A stretch of DNA of 64,000 nt, taken from positions 62,001-126,000 of the forward strand of contig MKTT01000074.1 of assembly GCA_001898385.1 (NCBI GenBank), given 5' to 3'. Below, piece after piece: positions 28,111 to 37,158 of this stretch; position 1 is the first letter of the stretch; every line of letters begins with the position of its first letter. A program made the position numbers and the translations under genes. The notes beneath the pieces are model-generated. The model was not told the origin of the DNA and ran no database searches. It saw only the letters and a list, made by a program, of their open reading frames with translations. The DNA is from Planctomycetales bacterium 71-10 (GTDB taxonomy: Bacteria > Planctomycetota > Planctomycetia > Isosphaerales > Isosphaeraceae).

Positions 28111-29523
28111 TCAGGTCGCCGGCCGGAGCACCGCCTCCAGCCCCTTCGTCAGCACGGCCTCGGCGTCGGGGCCGACCCAGCACCAGTCGCGGAGGTTGGA
28201 GTCCTTCTCGGCGATGCGATCGGCGGTGGGGATGTAGCCGGTGGCGGCGTCGCCGTAGGCGATCGCGACGACGGGCTTATCGGGGCGGAGCTTCTGGGCG
28301 AGGAGTTGGAAGGCGACGTAGGTCTCGCCGGGGCAGAGGACCAGGGCCGCGGGGCCCAGGTCGAGCGCGGGGAGGTCGACCGGCCGGCCGGCGGCGAGGC
28401 GAGCCCGCCAGCTCAGGCCCATCGCGGCCAGGCACTGGTGGAAAGGCTTGGAGTCGTCTTTCAGGCGCTCCTTGAGGTCGGCCTCGGTGAAGCCCTCGTC
28501 GTCCCTCGGCGTGAAGGTCAGGGGCTCGACGCGGTACGAGGCCGACTCCAGCGGCGTCGGCCGGGCCGAGTGCCAGGCCAGGGCCATCGCGGCTTCCAGG
28601 CGCCTGGCCAGCTCGGGGCGGTTCGCGGGGTCGCCGTCGTTGTACTTGCCGGCCGTGACGTCGCCGCCGCAGCCGGAGAGGTAGACCTGCGCCACACCCG
28701 GCATCGCCTTCGCCCGGGCGCGGCGGGCCATGCCGACGAAATCGGCGGAGACCTCGCCGCGGCCGTAGTAGCTCATGGGGTGGATCGCGTAGTGGCTCAG
28801 GCAGGCGACCGGCTCGTCGCCGTCCCAGAAGCCGACGGCCGTGACGAACGGGTCGATGGACCCCTCGTCGGCCTCGCGGGCGACGGGGCTCTTGGTGGCG
28901 CTGGTGCGGTCGTGGGAGATCGACCCGTCGGTGCGCTCGTAGCGCCGGCTCGACCCCAGCCGCTCGGCCTTCGCCCGGCCGACGCCGACGTGCGTGACGC
29001 GCCGCGGCGGCGCCTTCATCGCCTTCTCGGCGGCCCGGGCCACGCGGCCGACGGCCAGCTCGTGGAACGCGAGGTTGCAGACGCGCCCGGCGCAGCCCTC
29101 GCGCTCCAGGATCCGCTCGGCCTCCAGGTCGGCGATCGGGGCGTCGTGCTGGTGGACGGCCGAGAGCATCACGCGGCCGGGCTCGGTGCCGACGGCCTTC
29201 GCGACGGCCTCGCGCCAGCGGTCGTAGGCGTCGTTGCGGATCTCGCACCAGTCCACGGCGACGATCGCCACGGGCTTCTCCAGCGTCCCGCCCCGGAGAA
29301 CGACGCCGATCGCCTCCAGCGGATCCGCCACGCGCTTCACCGGCTCGATCCCGCCCCCCATGCAGGGATGCCCGACCGGCGGCGTGACGTCGGCCGAGAA
29401 CGTGGCCAGCTCCCAGGGCCGCGAGGGTTCGGCCCGGGCGGGCCCCCGCGAGCCCCCCAGCGCGACCGCCGCGAAGGCGGCGAGGGCGTCGCGGCGACGG
29501 ATCGAGGTCCGATGCTCGTTCAT
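28111..29523 (-). CDS. Neutral/alkaline ceramidase-like secreted protein (TAT substrate)
   Basis: 470 residues. The N-terminus HRTSIRRRDALAAFAAVALG is a twin-arginine signal. ATFSADVTPPVGHPCMGG is the usual beginning of the neutral ceramidase-like family, and AIVAVDWCEIRNDAYDRWRE, MLSAVHQHDAPIADLEA, LSHYAIHPMSYYGRGEVSAD and VYLSGCGGDVTAGKYN carry the expected zinc-binding and catalytic His/Asp/Ser regions. LVLCPGETYVAFQLLAQKL and VAIAYGDAATGYIPTADRI complete the pattern. Planctomycetes carry many such proteins; their substrate is not established, and amide-bond hydrolysis of lipids is only the family inference. Confidence 0.75.
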   Translation of the reverse strand: MNEHRTSIRRRDALAAFAAVALGGSRGPARAEPSRPWELATFSADVTPPVGHPCMGGGIEPVKRVADPLEAIGVVLRGGTLEKPVAIVAVDWCEIRNDAYDRWREAVAKAVGTEPGRVMLSAVHQHDAPIADLEAERILEREGCAGRVCNLAFHELAVGRVARAAEKAMKAPPRRVTHVGVGRAKAERLGSSRRYERTDGSISHDRTSATKSPVAREADEGSIDPFVTAVGFWDGDEPVACLSHYAIHPMSYYGRGEVSADFVGMARRARAKAMPGVAQVYLSGCGGDVTAGKYNDGDPANRPELARRLEAAMALAWHSARPTPLESASYRVEPLTFTPRDDEGFTEADLKERLKDDSKPFHQCLAAMGLSWRARLAAGRPVDLPALDLGPAALVLCPGETYVAFQLLAQKLRPDKPVVAIAYGDAATGYIPTADRIAEKDSNLRDWCWVGPDAEAVLTKGLEAVLRPAT

Positions 29524-29550
29524 GTGTCCCCCCGGTCGACGGCGCGGACG

Positions 29551-31374
29551 TCAGCGCGGCGAGGCCGCCGGCGCGTCCAGACACAGAATCGTGCGCAACG
29601 GCCGCAGGCCGGTCAAGGGGCGGGCGCGCTTGCGCCAGGGATCGAAGGCCGGGTCGTCGGCCTTGCGGGCGCGGAAGGCCACGAAGGCGGCCATCGCGCG
29701 CCAGTCGGAATCCTCGACGACCACGCACCGCCCTCCCTGAGACTCGAACTCGGCCAACGTCGCGGCGACCCGAGTCTTCGTCCCGCGGGGCGGGAACGGG
29801 ACCGAGCGCACCGCCACCGAGCGCCGGCCGTGTGCCGCGGCCCGGCCCTCCAGGTCGCCCAGCTGCTTCGCCAGCGCCCCGCCCTGGGGATTCTTGTTGC
29901 AGACGCCGGCCACGAACTTGGTCCGGGGATTCTCGAAGACGATGAAGCGGTCATCGGCCTCGGCGCTCACGACCGCCGGGTCGTCGCCGGCCTCGTCCGA
30001 CGCCTCGCGGAGGGCGCGGGCGAGGAGTTCGGCCAGCTCCGGGTCCTCGGTCGGGACGGGGTCGGCCTGGGCGGAGCGGAAGTCGTTCCACGCCTGCTCG
30101 ATCTCGACCTCGGCGCGGCCGGGCCCGGCGACCGTCGCCGGCCGGGGCGTCGCGACGCCCTCAGGGGGAGGGTACGCCGCCATCTTCCCTTCCTCGACGC
30201 AGCGCTCGCGGTACGCCTGGCACTCCTGGAGCACGTCGCGGGCGCGGAGGCCGACCAGGGCCGACGCGAGCGCCGGGGGGATCGGCGCGGTGGGGTCTTC
30301 GGGGTCGGGCTCGACGCCCTGCGAGCGGAACAGGAAGGCGAGCCGCCGCGCGATCAGGTCGCGGACGTCGTCGGGGCCGCAGGGGGTCTCCAGCACGGCG
30401 GGGCGAGGGTCGTGCTCGACGCGGTCGCGGACGGGCCGCGTGAGCATGGGCTTCAGCTCGTCGTAGAAGTTCTCCAGGCAGGAGACGACCGCGATGGCCG
30501 ACGGCACCCGGCTGAGGACGTCGCAGAGCGTGGCCATCGCCCGGCGGAACTTGGGGCCGGCCTGATCCAGGTCGAACACGTCTTCGAGCTGGTCCACGCA
30601 GATCACCAGCGGGGCCCGCTCGACCGCGTGGATCAGCCCGCCGATCCTCGCGATCATCCGGGAGCAGGCGTCCGCGTAGGTGCTCGGATCCAGGCCGCCG
30701 AGATAGCGGCGGTCGCGGTCGGTCAGGGCCTCGCAGCGCAGGTACTTGAGCAGCCGGGCGTGGATGGCCGGGTCGCCGGCCTGGAGGTAGAGCATCGCCT
30801 GCATCAGGTAGACGTCGACGTCCTTCAGCCGCGGGTCGCGGATCAGGGCGTCGGCCAGGTCGGCGACGAGGGCGTCGATCGCGGCCTGGCCCGCCTCCCC
30901 CTCGCGGAGCCGGTCGACGGCCTCGCGGCCGGCGTCGGGGAGCAGGGCGACGAGGCGGTCGGAGAGCCGCCGCAGGCCGGACTCGGGGTCGCGGCCCTCG
31001 AAGTACGGGCGGTCGAGCGAGTCGATGACGTTGTTGAGGGCGTAGCGGGCGTAGTCGCCGGTGTATGAGGTCATCTGCATGTACGCGCAGTATCCGAGGC
31101 CCTCGCCGTGGAGCTTGCCGCGGAACGCGCGCATCAGGTGGGTCTTGCCGCTGCCCGACTCCCCCAGCAGGAGCAGCAGCCGGCCCGTCGAGGGCCCGTC
31201 GGCGGCGGCCGTCCGAGCGACGGCCCGGTCGAACCAGGAGCGGACGCGGCCGTGGATGGTCCGGACGTCGAACGGGTCGGGACGCCAGACGTCCGTGGCC
31301 GTCGCGACCGCATGGAACGGGTCGGCGGCCGTGGGCGAGCAGAACGCGGCGACGCGGGATCCGGCCTGGCTCAT
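29551..31374 (-). CDS. P-loop ATPase of a two-gene module, unknown function
   Basis: 607 residues from the ATG at 31374. An AAA/STAND-like NTPase domain starts near residue 30: Walker A GESGSGKTHL (71-80), Walker B PLVICVDQLEDVFD, then a sensor-like VVSCLENFYDEL; a helical lid follows. The last ~130 residues (RFIVFENPRTKFVAGVCNKN, GGRCVVVEDSDWRAMAAFVA) form a separate alpha/beta domain with a nuclease- or Rossmann-like look. Its start overlaps the stop of the upstream gene (ATGA), so the two proteins form one unit. I do not recognise a named family; a DNA-associated or defence role is only a guess. Confidence 0.6.
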   Translation of the reverse strand: MSQAGSRVAAFCSPTAADPFHAVATATDVWRPDPFDVRTIHGRVRSWFDRAVARTAAADGPSTGRLLLLLGESGSGKTHLMRAFRGKLHGEGLGYCAYMQMTSYTGDYARYALNNVIDSLDRPYFEGRDPESGLRRLSDRLVALLPDAGREAVDRLREGEAGQAAIDALVADLADALIRDPRLKDVDVYLMQAMLYLQAGDPAIHARLLKYLRCEALTDRDRRYLGGLDPSTYADACSRMIARIGGLIHAVERAPLVICVDQLEDVFDLDQAGPKFRRAMATLCDVLSRVPSAIAVVSCLENFYDELKPMLTRPVRDRVEHDPRPAVLETPCGPDDVRDLIARRLAFLFRSQGVEPDPEDPTAPIPPALASALVGLRARDVLQECQAYRERCVEEGKMAAYPPPEGVATPRPATVAGPGRAEVEIEQAWNDFRSAQADPVPTEDPELAELLARALREASDEAGDDPAVVSAEADDRFIVFENPRTKFVAGVCNKNPQGGALAKQLGDLEGRAAAHGRRSVAVRSVPFPPRGTKTRVAATLAEFESQGGRCVVVEDSDWRAMAAFVAFRARKADDPAFDPWRKRARPLTGLRPLRTILCLDAPAASPR

Positions 31375-32423
31375 GACGCGGCCCCCCGGCCCAGGTCGTC
31401 GCGGATGAAGTGGAAACAGGTATTCATGTAGGGGACCTCCGAGAGCAGGACGTCCTCCGGGTTCATCGCCTGGACGAGGTCCGCCCGCGACAGGCTGAGG
31501 AGCCGGGCGTTGTTGGCCTCGGCCAGCCGCCGCTTGAACAGGGCGAAGTCGCCCCCCTTGAACGCCGGGTCGTCGCCGAGCGCCCGCCAGACGTGGACGA
31601 CGAACACCTTGTCGTCGCCGTGCCGGCCCGACTTGCAGCCCCGGGCCGCCTCGCGGACGCGATGGGCGAACTCGGCCAGTTCGAGGGGCGGGGCGGGGGG
31701 GGCCTCGGGCGCGGGCGCCTCCGGCTCGCCGGCCTCCTCCACGGCCCAGCGGCGGATGACCTCGTCCCGCAGGTCCTTGAAGGGCCGGCCGGCCGCGCCC
31801 AGGCGTTCGGCGATCAGGCGGTCGAGCGACGCCTTGGAGGGGAGGGGGGTGAGCGGGGCGTTGGCCAGGGCCCGGCGGAACAGGGCGGCCTGGACGGTCT
31901 CCAGCGTCACCTTCTCCTTCGGTCCCATCCCCAGGTGCTTGCGCGTCCAGGCGTCCTTCGCCTGCTTGAGCGTCGGCGATCCGCCCAGCCCCAGCCCGGC
32001 CTGGCGGTCGAGCAGCACGGCGCGGAGGACGTCGTCCTTGGCGACGGCCGCCTGGCCGTCGAGCCCCAGGGCCTTCGCCGTCAGGAGCGACTTCTTGAGG
32101 CTCGCCCAGGTGGGCTTCGGCTTCGCGGGGAGTTCCTTCACGCCCAGGGTCGCCAGCGCGGCGCGACGGCCGGCGTCGGTCGCGGCGAAGGTCGCCGGGG
32201 CCCGCGCGGTCTTCCCTTCGGTCCGGACGGCCAGCCCGGCGGCGGCCAGCTTGATGAGCGCCCGGTCGACCACCGCGGCCAGCTCGGCGCCCGGCCAGCG
32301 GCGGCCGAGGATCGGGTCCAGGTCTTTGCGGACGTCGACGGCCTTCGTCCCCTTGACCCCGGCGAGCAGGACGCGGGCGAGGATGAGGGACTCGACGGGG
32401 GGGATCTGTTCTGGCGTCGTCAT
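31371..32423 (-). CDS. Partner protein of the P-loop ATPase, probable winged-helix N-terminus
   Basis: 350 residues. The N-terminal ~80 residues (SLILARVLLAGVKGTKAVDV, WPGAELAAVVDRALIKLAAAGLAVRT) look like a winged-helix fold. A Lys/Ala-rich helical middle is followed by an acidic Pro-rich hinge (EAGEPEAPAPEAPPAPP) and a compact C-terminal domain (DDKVFVVHVWRALGDDP, NNARLLSLSRADLVQAM, SEVPYMNTCFHFIRDD). It is translated immediately before the ATPase with a four-base overlap. The C-terminal domain, rich in conserved-looking aromatic and charged residues, could be the part that docks on the ATPase. No catalytic motif seen. Confidence 0.55.
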   Translation of the reverse strand: MTTPEQIPPVESLILARVLLAGVKGTKAVDVRKDLDPILGRRWPGAELAAVVDRALIKLAAAGLAVRTEGKTARAPATFAATDAGRRAALATLGVKELPAKPKPTWASLKKSLLTAKALGLDGQAAVAKDDVLRAVLLDRQAGLGLGGSPTLKQAKDAWTRKHLGMGPKEKVTLETVQAALFRRALANAPLTPLPSKASLDRLIAERLGAAGRPFKDLRDEVIRRWAVEEAGEPEAPAPEAPPAPPLELAEFAHRVREAARGCKSGRHGDDKVFVVHVWRALGDDPAFKGGDFALFKRRLAEANNARLLSLSRADLVQAMNPEDVLLSEVPYMNTCFHFIRDDLGRGAAS

Positions 32424-32680
32424 CGGGGTGGATCTCGGTGCGGTCGCGGGGCGGCCCGTGGCTCCATGATCGCGGCGCGAGGGGGCCGGGGCAAGCGGGG
32501 CCCGGCCCGCGAATGCGCCGCATGGGCCCGGGGTTTGCGGGCTCGTGAGGGCGTTCGCCCGGGTCCGCCCACTTGAGGAGCGAGGGCCCGGCGGCTACCC
32601 TCGGTTCTTCACAGGAGCCCCGCCCGCGATGCGACGCGAGCCGGGCGACGGCAGCCCCCACCCCAGGAGACACGACGACG

Positions 32681-33229
32681 ATGACCACCTACCGAACCGC
32701 CGCGGCCGTGGCGTTCTGCGGCCTGATCGGCCTGGCCTCGCCGGCCTTCGCCCAGCACGCCGAGGAGAAGAAGGCCCCGGCGATCACCAAGGCCGTGGCC
32801 ATCCTGATCCCGACCAAGGACAGCAAGGTCGAGGGCCGCGTCACCTTCACCGAGGACGGCGGCAAGGTGAAGGTCCACGCCGTCATCACCGGCCTGACGC
32901 CCGGCAAGCACGGCTTCCACGTCCACGAGTACGGCGTGTGGTCCGAGGACGGCATGGCCTCCGGCGGCCACTTCAACCCCAAGTCGGAGAAGCACGCCGA
33001 CGTCACCGCCGCCGAGCGCCACGTCGGCGACCTGGGGAACATCACGGCCGACGAGAACGGCAAGGCCACCCTGGAGTTGGAGGACTCGCACCTCAAGTTC
33101 CACGGCCCGGCCTCGATCCTCGGCCGCGGCGTCGTCGTCCATGAGAAGGCCGACGACCTGACCACCCAGCCCTCCGGCAACGCGGGCGGTCGCCTGGCCG
33201 TGGGCGTGGTCGGCGTCGCCAAGCCCTGA
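32681..33229 (+). CDS. sodC: Exported Cu/Zn superoxide dismutase lacking the disulfide
   Basis: 182 residues from the ATG at 32681, with a signal peptide (cut after SPAFA). Copper and zinc ligands are in place: H80 and H82 (HGFHVHEYG), H97 (GGHFNP), H105, H114 and D117 (ERHVGDLGN), H154 (VVHEKADD), plus the guiding Arg171 (GGRLAVG). Spacing (8, 9, 3) equals that of active SodC enzymes. The only Cys (13) is in the signal peptide, so the otherwise conserved subunit disulfide is absent. The enzyme would dismutate superoxide in the periplasm. It stands alone between two minus-strand genes. Confidence 0.88.
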   Translation: MTTYRTAAAVAFCGLIGLASPAFAQHAEEKKAPAITKAVAILIPTKDSKVEGRVTFTEDGGKVKVHAVITGLTPGKHGFHVHEYGVWSEDGMASGGHFNPKSEKHADVTAAERHVGDLGNITADENGKATLELEDSHLKFHGPASILGRGVVVHEKADDLTTQPSGNAGGRLAVGVVGVAKP

Positions 33230-33249
33230 TCGGGCCCGGACGAAGGCCG

Positions 33250-33286
33250 ACGGCGGGCGCGGGTGCGCGACGCCCCGCCCGCCGCG
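33250..33286. terminator. Hairpin between convergent sodC and cupin genes
   Basis: CGGCGGGCG (33251-33259) pairs with CGCCCGCCG (33276-33284), with extra GC pairing around them. It lies between the sodC stop and the convergent gene's stop at 33314 and can serve both. Confidence 0.5.
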
Positions 33287-33313
33287 TCGTTTCGAATACC
33301 GAGGAGCCCGGGT

Positions 33314-33823
33314 TCAGTCCAGGATGAACCGCGGCGGGTCGGCTTCCTCGTGGCGGATCTCGTCGACCGGCTCCTTCTTGCCCCAGCCGGCGTAGAGGCG
33401 GTTGGGGGCGTTGAGGACCAGGCCGGGGACGTCGCCGACGTTGCGGTAGGCGTGGACGACCCCGGGGGGGATCCAGACGGCGGCCGGGTTGGACTCGCCC
33501 ATGACCTCGACGTGGCGACGGCCGTAGGTCGGGCTGTCCTTGCGCGTATCCCACAGGTAGAGCTTGAAGTTCGACGGGCCGACGAAGCCGAAGCCGTCGG
33601 TCTGGTCGACGTGCTCGTGGGGGCCGCGGGCGACGCCGGGGAGCGTCGAGGAGATGTAGGTCATGACCGGCCAGCGGTCCTCTTCCAGTCCGTCGTGGCG
33701 GAAGATCTCGATCAGCCACCCACGGTCGTCGCTGAACTTCTTCAGGTGGCGGATCTCGACGCCCTCGATGGGGCCGTCGACGTATTCCGTGATCTCTTCG
33801 GACAGCATGGTCTGTTCGGACAT
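33314..33823 (-). CDS. RmlC-like cupin (dTDP-sugar 3,5-epimerase family)
   Basis: 169 residues from the ATG at 33823; a GTG at 33832 is possible. IEGVEIRHLKKFSDDRGWLIEIFRHD, RGPHEHVDQTDGFGFVGPSNFKLYLWDTRKDSPTYG (read with gaps), VWIPPGVVHAYRNVGD and VLNAPNRLYAGWGKKEPVDE follow the RmlC order: DDRG start, His in the cupin strand and the 'IPPGVxHAY' motif. Such enzymes epimerise nucleotide-sugar intermediates for cell-surface glycans, though some relatives are dioxygenase-like or non-catalytic. No other dTDP-sugar genes are nearby. Confidence 0.75.
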   Translation of the reverse strand: MSEQTMLSEEITEYVDGPIEGVEIRHLKKFSDDRGWLIEIFRHDGLEEDRWPVMTYISSTLPGVARGPHEHVDQTDGFGFVGPSNFKLYLWDTRKDSPTYGRRHVEVMGESNPAAVWIPPGVVHAYRNVGDVPGLVLNAPNRLYAGWGKKEPVDEIRHEEADPPRFILD

Positions 33824-33982
33824 GCGGCTCACGTCGGCGATCGTCCCTGACCGCCCCTCCCTGATAGAGAAGAAAAGACCGACGCCGGGCGTCCGCCCGC
33901 CGGCGGAACCTTTCGCCCGGATTCACCATGTTTCCCCGATCCCGCCCGAACGGTCAACACCGGCCGGCGGCGGAATCCGGGC

Positions 33983-34237
33983 TCATTCGTATTGCATCGG
34001 CCGGACGCGGAGCGGCTGTGGGCGGGTCGAGCGGTTGTAGTCGTTGCCGGCGTAGCCGCCGACGTACATCGGCTTGACGTCCGGGCGGTCGAGGGCCGGG
34101 CGGAACGCGACCCGGCCGTTGGGGCTCGGGCTAGCCGTGTAGGTGCGGTCGCGGGCGCAGCCGGACAGGGCGCAGGCCCCGGCCAGCCCGAGGACGGCCG
34201 CGGCGATGCGACGAAGATGGTGCGGGCGGACATCCAT
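33983..34237 (-). CDS. Small lipoprotein
   Basis: 84 residues from the ATG at 34237. The signal peptide IAAAVLGLAGACALSGCARD has a lipobox (LSGC), and the short mature part is polar and disordered-looking (YTASPSPNGRVAFRPALDRP, GGYAGNDYNRSTRPQPLRVR). No family recognised. It would be anchored in a membrane through an acylated Cys. An upstream in-frame stretch exists but is non-coding in composition. Confidence 0.6.
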   Translation of the reverse strand: MDVRPHHLRRIAAAVLGLAGACALSGCARDRTYTASPSPNGRVAFRPALDRPDVKPMYVGGYAGNDYNRSTRPQPLRVRPMQYE

Positions 34238-34514
34238 GGGGAGGGGGCCTTTCCTGTCCTGATACGGTCCTGACGACTCCTCGCCTCTCATTATCGGCGC
34301 GACCGGCAGACCGGCTTGACCCCGGCCGCGTCCGCCCGAACCGGGGCCGGAAAAGCTCAAGTCCGACGCCCCGCCACGGAAGCCGGACGACCCTCGCAAT
34401 CGGCTCAAGCCGCACGACGGCGGGGGCCGATCGAAAAGCCTGTCGCGCCCCGGCCGGGCAGCCGTCGGGTCGCCGGGGGATGCGCGGCAAGGTGCCGGCG
34501 GGGAAGGGGTTGGG

Positions 34515-36341
34515 ATGACGAAGCGTTCCGGACGTCGGACCTTGCGGGCCCTGGCCTCGGCGCTGCTGGCGCTGGGGCCGGCCGCGTCCGGCCCGAGGCC
34601 CGCCCGCGCCGACGACCCCTGGCGACCGGGCCGGCCGGTGCCGATCGCCGTGCACGAGGGGGTCGCCGCGTTCGACGTCCCCGCCGACGCCCCGGCCGGC
34701 GACCTGCTGGTCGTGGTCTCGTCGCTGGCCCGCGAGGCCGGGCCGTTCCCGGTGCGGCTCTCGACCCGGCCCGTCGACCGGGCGACCCCCCCCGAACTCG
34801 CCGCGGAAGCCCCCGCGCGGCCCCCTCGGCTGGCCGCGCCCGCCGTCGAGGCCGATCCGCCGGCCCCCATCCTCCCGCCGGAGCCGCATCGCGACTTCCA
34901 CATCATGACCCGCGAGGGGGACGTCGGGGTCGCCTCCAACTACGAGAAGGTGGCGGGGACGCTCCGCGCCGCGGGGGAGCGGGTGCAGGTTTACGTCGCC
35001 GAAGACGACGTCGACCGGGTCGACGCCGAGACGCTGGCCGACGTGGTGGAGACCTTCGACGCCCACGTCCGCCCGGTCGCCGCGCGGACGATCGGGCTCG
35101 CCGAGGACGCCGACGGCGACGGCCGGTTCACCGTCTTCTTCTCCAGCCGCCTGACCCGCCTGGGGGGGGGCCGGCACGCCGTCGACGGCTACGTCCGCGT
35201 GACCGACCTCGACCCCGCGTTCCCGCCGCCGTTCGGCGACCGCTGCGACGTCATGCACCTGAGCACCGCCCTCCGCGCCGGGCCGCACCTCCGCACGGTC
35301 ATGGCCCACGAATACACGCATGCCGTCGTATTCACCCGAAAATCTCTGCGTCGCCCAGCTGGCCCCGGGCCGGTCGTGGAGGAGGAGGGGTGGCTGGACG
35401 AGGCCCTGGCCCACCTGAACGAGGACCTGCACGGATTCGGCCGCTCGAACGTGGACTACCGCGTCAGCGCGTTCCTCTCGCGGCCCGAGCGCTACCGGCT
35501 GCTGGTGGAGGACTACTACGCGGCCGACCTGTTCCGCAGCCACGGCAACCGCGGCAGCACCTACCTGTTCCTCCGCTGGTGCGCCGACCGCTACGGCCCC
35601 GACCTGCTGCCGACGCTCGTCGGCTCGGGCCTGCACGGGACGGCGAACCTGGAGGCGGCGACCGGCCGGCGGTTCGAGGACCTGTTCCGGGCCTGGGCCT
35701 TCGACCTCTACGCCCGGCCCGACGGGGCGGCGTTCGCCGGCTACCGCGCGGCCGGCGCGGAAGCGTGGCCGGCGGCCGGGCCCAGGCCGTCGCGGGCCGC
35801 CGCGGGCCGCGACGACGCCTGGGAGGCGGCCGGCACCAGCCCCCACTATGCGCTGGTCGACCGCGGCCGGGCGGGGGCCGTCCGGATCCGCGTCGAGGGT
35901 CCGCCCGCTTCGGACCTCCAGGTGACGGCCGCGATCCTCCCCGCCGCGCCCCGGCTCGACCTGGCGGCCCGCGCCTACACCTCGGCCGACGGCTCGCTGA
36001 TGCTCCGCGCCTCGGCCCGCGAGCGAAGCGGGGCGCCGGTCAAGCTCCTGTCCCTGGCCTGGGAGCCGCTCACGCCCCCCGCCGACGCCCATCGCTCGCC
36101 GCTCCGGCCGGGCCGGCTCGACCCCGACCGGTTCCGCGCCGCGTTCGGATCGGGCGCGATCCCCGCCGCCGGCTCGCTCGACGCCCGCCCGATCCGGCTC
36201 GACCCCGACGCGACCGCCGGCCCCCTCGTCCTGAAGCTCCTTGCCCTCGCCCCCGACGGCCGGCCCATCACCGCCTGGGCCGCCCTGGGCGACGAGCCCC
36301 CGCCGGCCCTGGCCGTCGGGGACGACCCGGCCCGGCGATGA
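34515..36341 (+). CDS. Secreted zinc metalloprotease, M30 (hyicolysin)-like
   Basis: 608 residues with a signal peptide (up to about ARADD). A Pro/Ala linker precedes the protease domain from about 125 (HRDFHIMTREGDVGVASNYE). The zinc motif HEYTH is at 265-269 (TVMAHEYTHAVVFTRK), followed by EEEGWLDEALAHLNEDLHGF, where the next Glu ligand is expected. Acidic 'LAEDADGDGRFTVFFS' looks like a calcium site. Both are typical of M30 peptidases such as hyicolysin. The C-terminal ~170 residues are a beta-rich domain, probably for substrate or surface binding. Confidence 0.75.
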   Translation: MTKRSGRRTLRALASALLALGPAASGPRPARADDPWRPGRPVPIAVHEGVAAFDVPADAPAGDLLVVVSSLAREAGPFPVRLSTRPVDRATPPELAAEAPARPPRLAAPAVEADPPAPILPPEPHRDFHIMTREGDVGVASNYEKVAGTLRAAGERVQVYVAEDDVDRVDAETLADVVETFDAHVRPVAARTIGLAEDADGDGRFTVFFSSRLTRLGGGRHAVDGYVRVTDLDPAFPPPFGDRCDVMHLSTALRAGPHLRTVMAHEYTHAVVFTRKSLRRPAGPGPVVEEEGWLDEALAHLNEDLHGFGRSNVDYRVSAFLSRPERYRLLVEDYYAADLFRSHGNRGSTYLFLRWCADRYGPDLLPTLVGSGLHGTANLEAATGRRFEDLFRAWAFDLYARPDGAAFAGYRAAGAEAWPAAGPRPSRAAAGRDDAWEAAGTSPHYALVDRGRAGAVRIRVEGPPASDLQVTAAILPAAPRLDLAARAYTSADGSLMLRASARERSGAPVKLLSLAWEPLTPPADAHRSPLRPGRLDPDRFRAAFGSGAIPAAGSLDARPIRLDPDATAGPLVLKLLALAPDGRPITAWAALGDEPPPALAVGDDPARR

Positions 36342-36614
36342 TGCGGATCGTCGCGCCGAAGTTGGCTTCGATCGGAGGAACGTGGCTTCCCAGGGATCGA
36401 ACTTAAACCCATTAAAAACAGCGACTTATCGATTTCAAAATCTGGGTTGGCTCGTCATTTTCGTTTGTCTCCGTCGACCCCTCGCCAGACGGCGAAGGGG
36501 ACTCGACGAAGGCTCGGCGTCGGCTCCGTCGAATAGAATCGGAGGAGGAGCATGCATCCTCCCTTCTCCCCTCGTGGTGCTTTGTCGAAAACGCTGAGAG
36601 CGAGCGTGCATAAT

Positions 36615-36772
36615 CCCTTCTCCCCTTGAGGGAGAAGGTGGCCCGAAGGGCCGGATGAGGGGTGGCGCGACCGGGAGCCGTGGGACGCAAAGCCGGGATT
36701 CGATGAGGGATGCGGAGGCGATCGACCCCTCATCCGGCCCTGCGGGCCACCTTCTCCCTCAAGGGGAGAAGG
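36615..36772. repeat. Palindromic intergenic repeat, copy 4
   Basis: Left module 36615-36662 (CCCTTCTCCCCTTGAGGGAG, then GGCCGGATGAGG) faces the inverted right module 36726-36772 across a spacer of about 63 bases. Same family as the repeats near 0.1, 8.2 and 10.0 kb. It occupies the middle of an 817-base gap (36342-37158) in which no gene or RNA is otherwise visible. Confidence 0.65.
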
Positions 36773-37158
36773 ATGCTTGTCATCACCCTCCTCCGATCGT
36801 TTCAACGGGGGGCTCCGGCGTCCGAACGACGCGAGCGAGCCGTCGGAGGATGGACCTCGCCTCGCGGCGTCCTCCTCGCCTAATGCCCTGCGGATTGTCA
36901 AAGAACGATCAGCCGCCCGATACGATCCGCGGGCCTCGCGGCGCGATTTCATGATTCCGGGCAAGGTTTCGAATTCCTCGCGGCCGTCGATCGCCTGAAC
37001 ATCCGCATCAAGGCATGGACAAAATCGGCAATCGGGGGCCGGCCAACTATACATCCGTTGACTTAATGCCGATCTGAGGGTTGAATCCTGGGGCCCGACG
37101 CACTTCCTGTTCGTGCGGACAGGTGCCGAGGGAGAGGATCGGGACGGGAGGTGGACCG

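Noticed and set aside
36342..37158. Possible genes in the 817-base gap after the metalloprotease
   Set aside because: Open frames here run through the palindromic repeat on both strands, have no ribosome site and no recognisable sequence. The TATACA near 37046 lacks a good -35 box.
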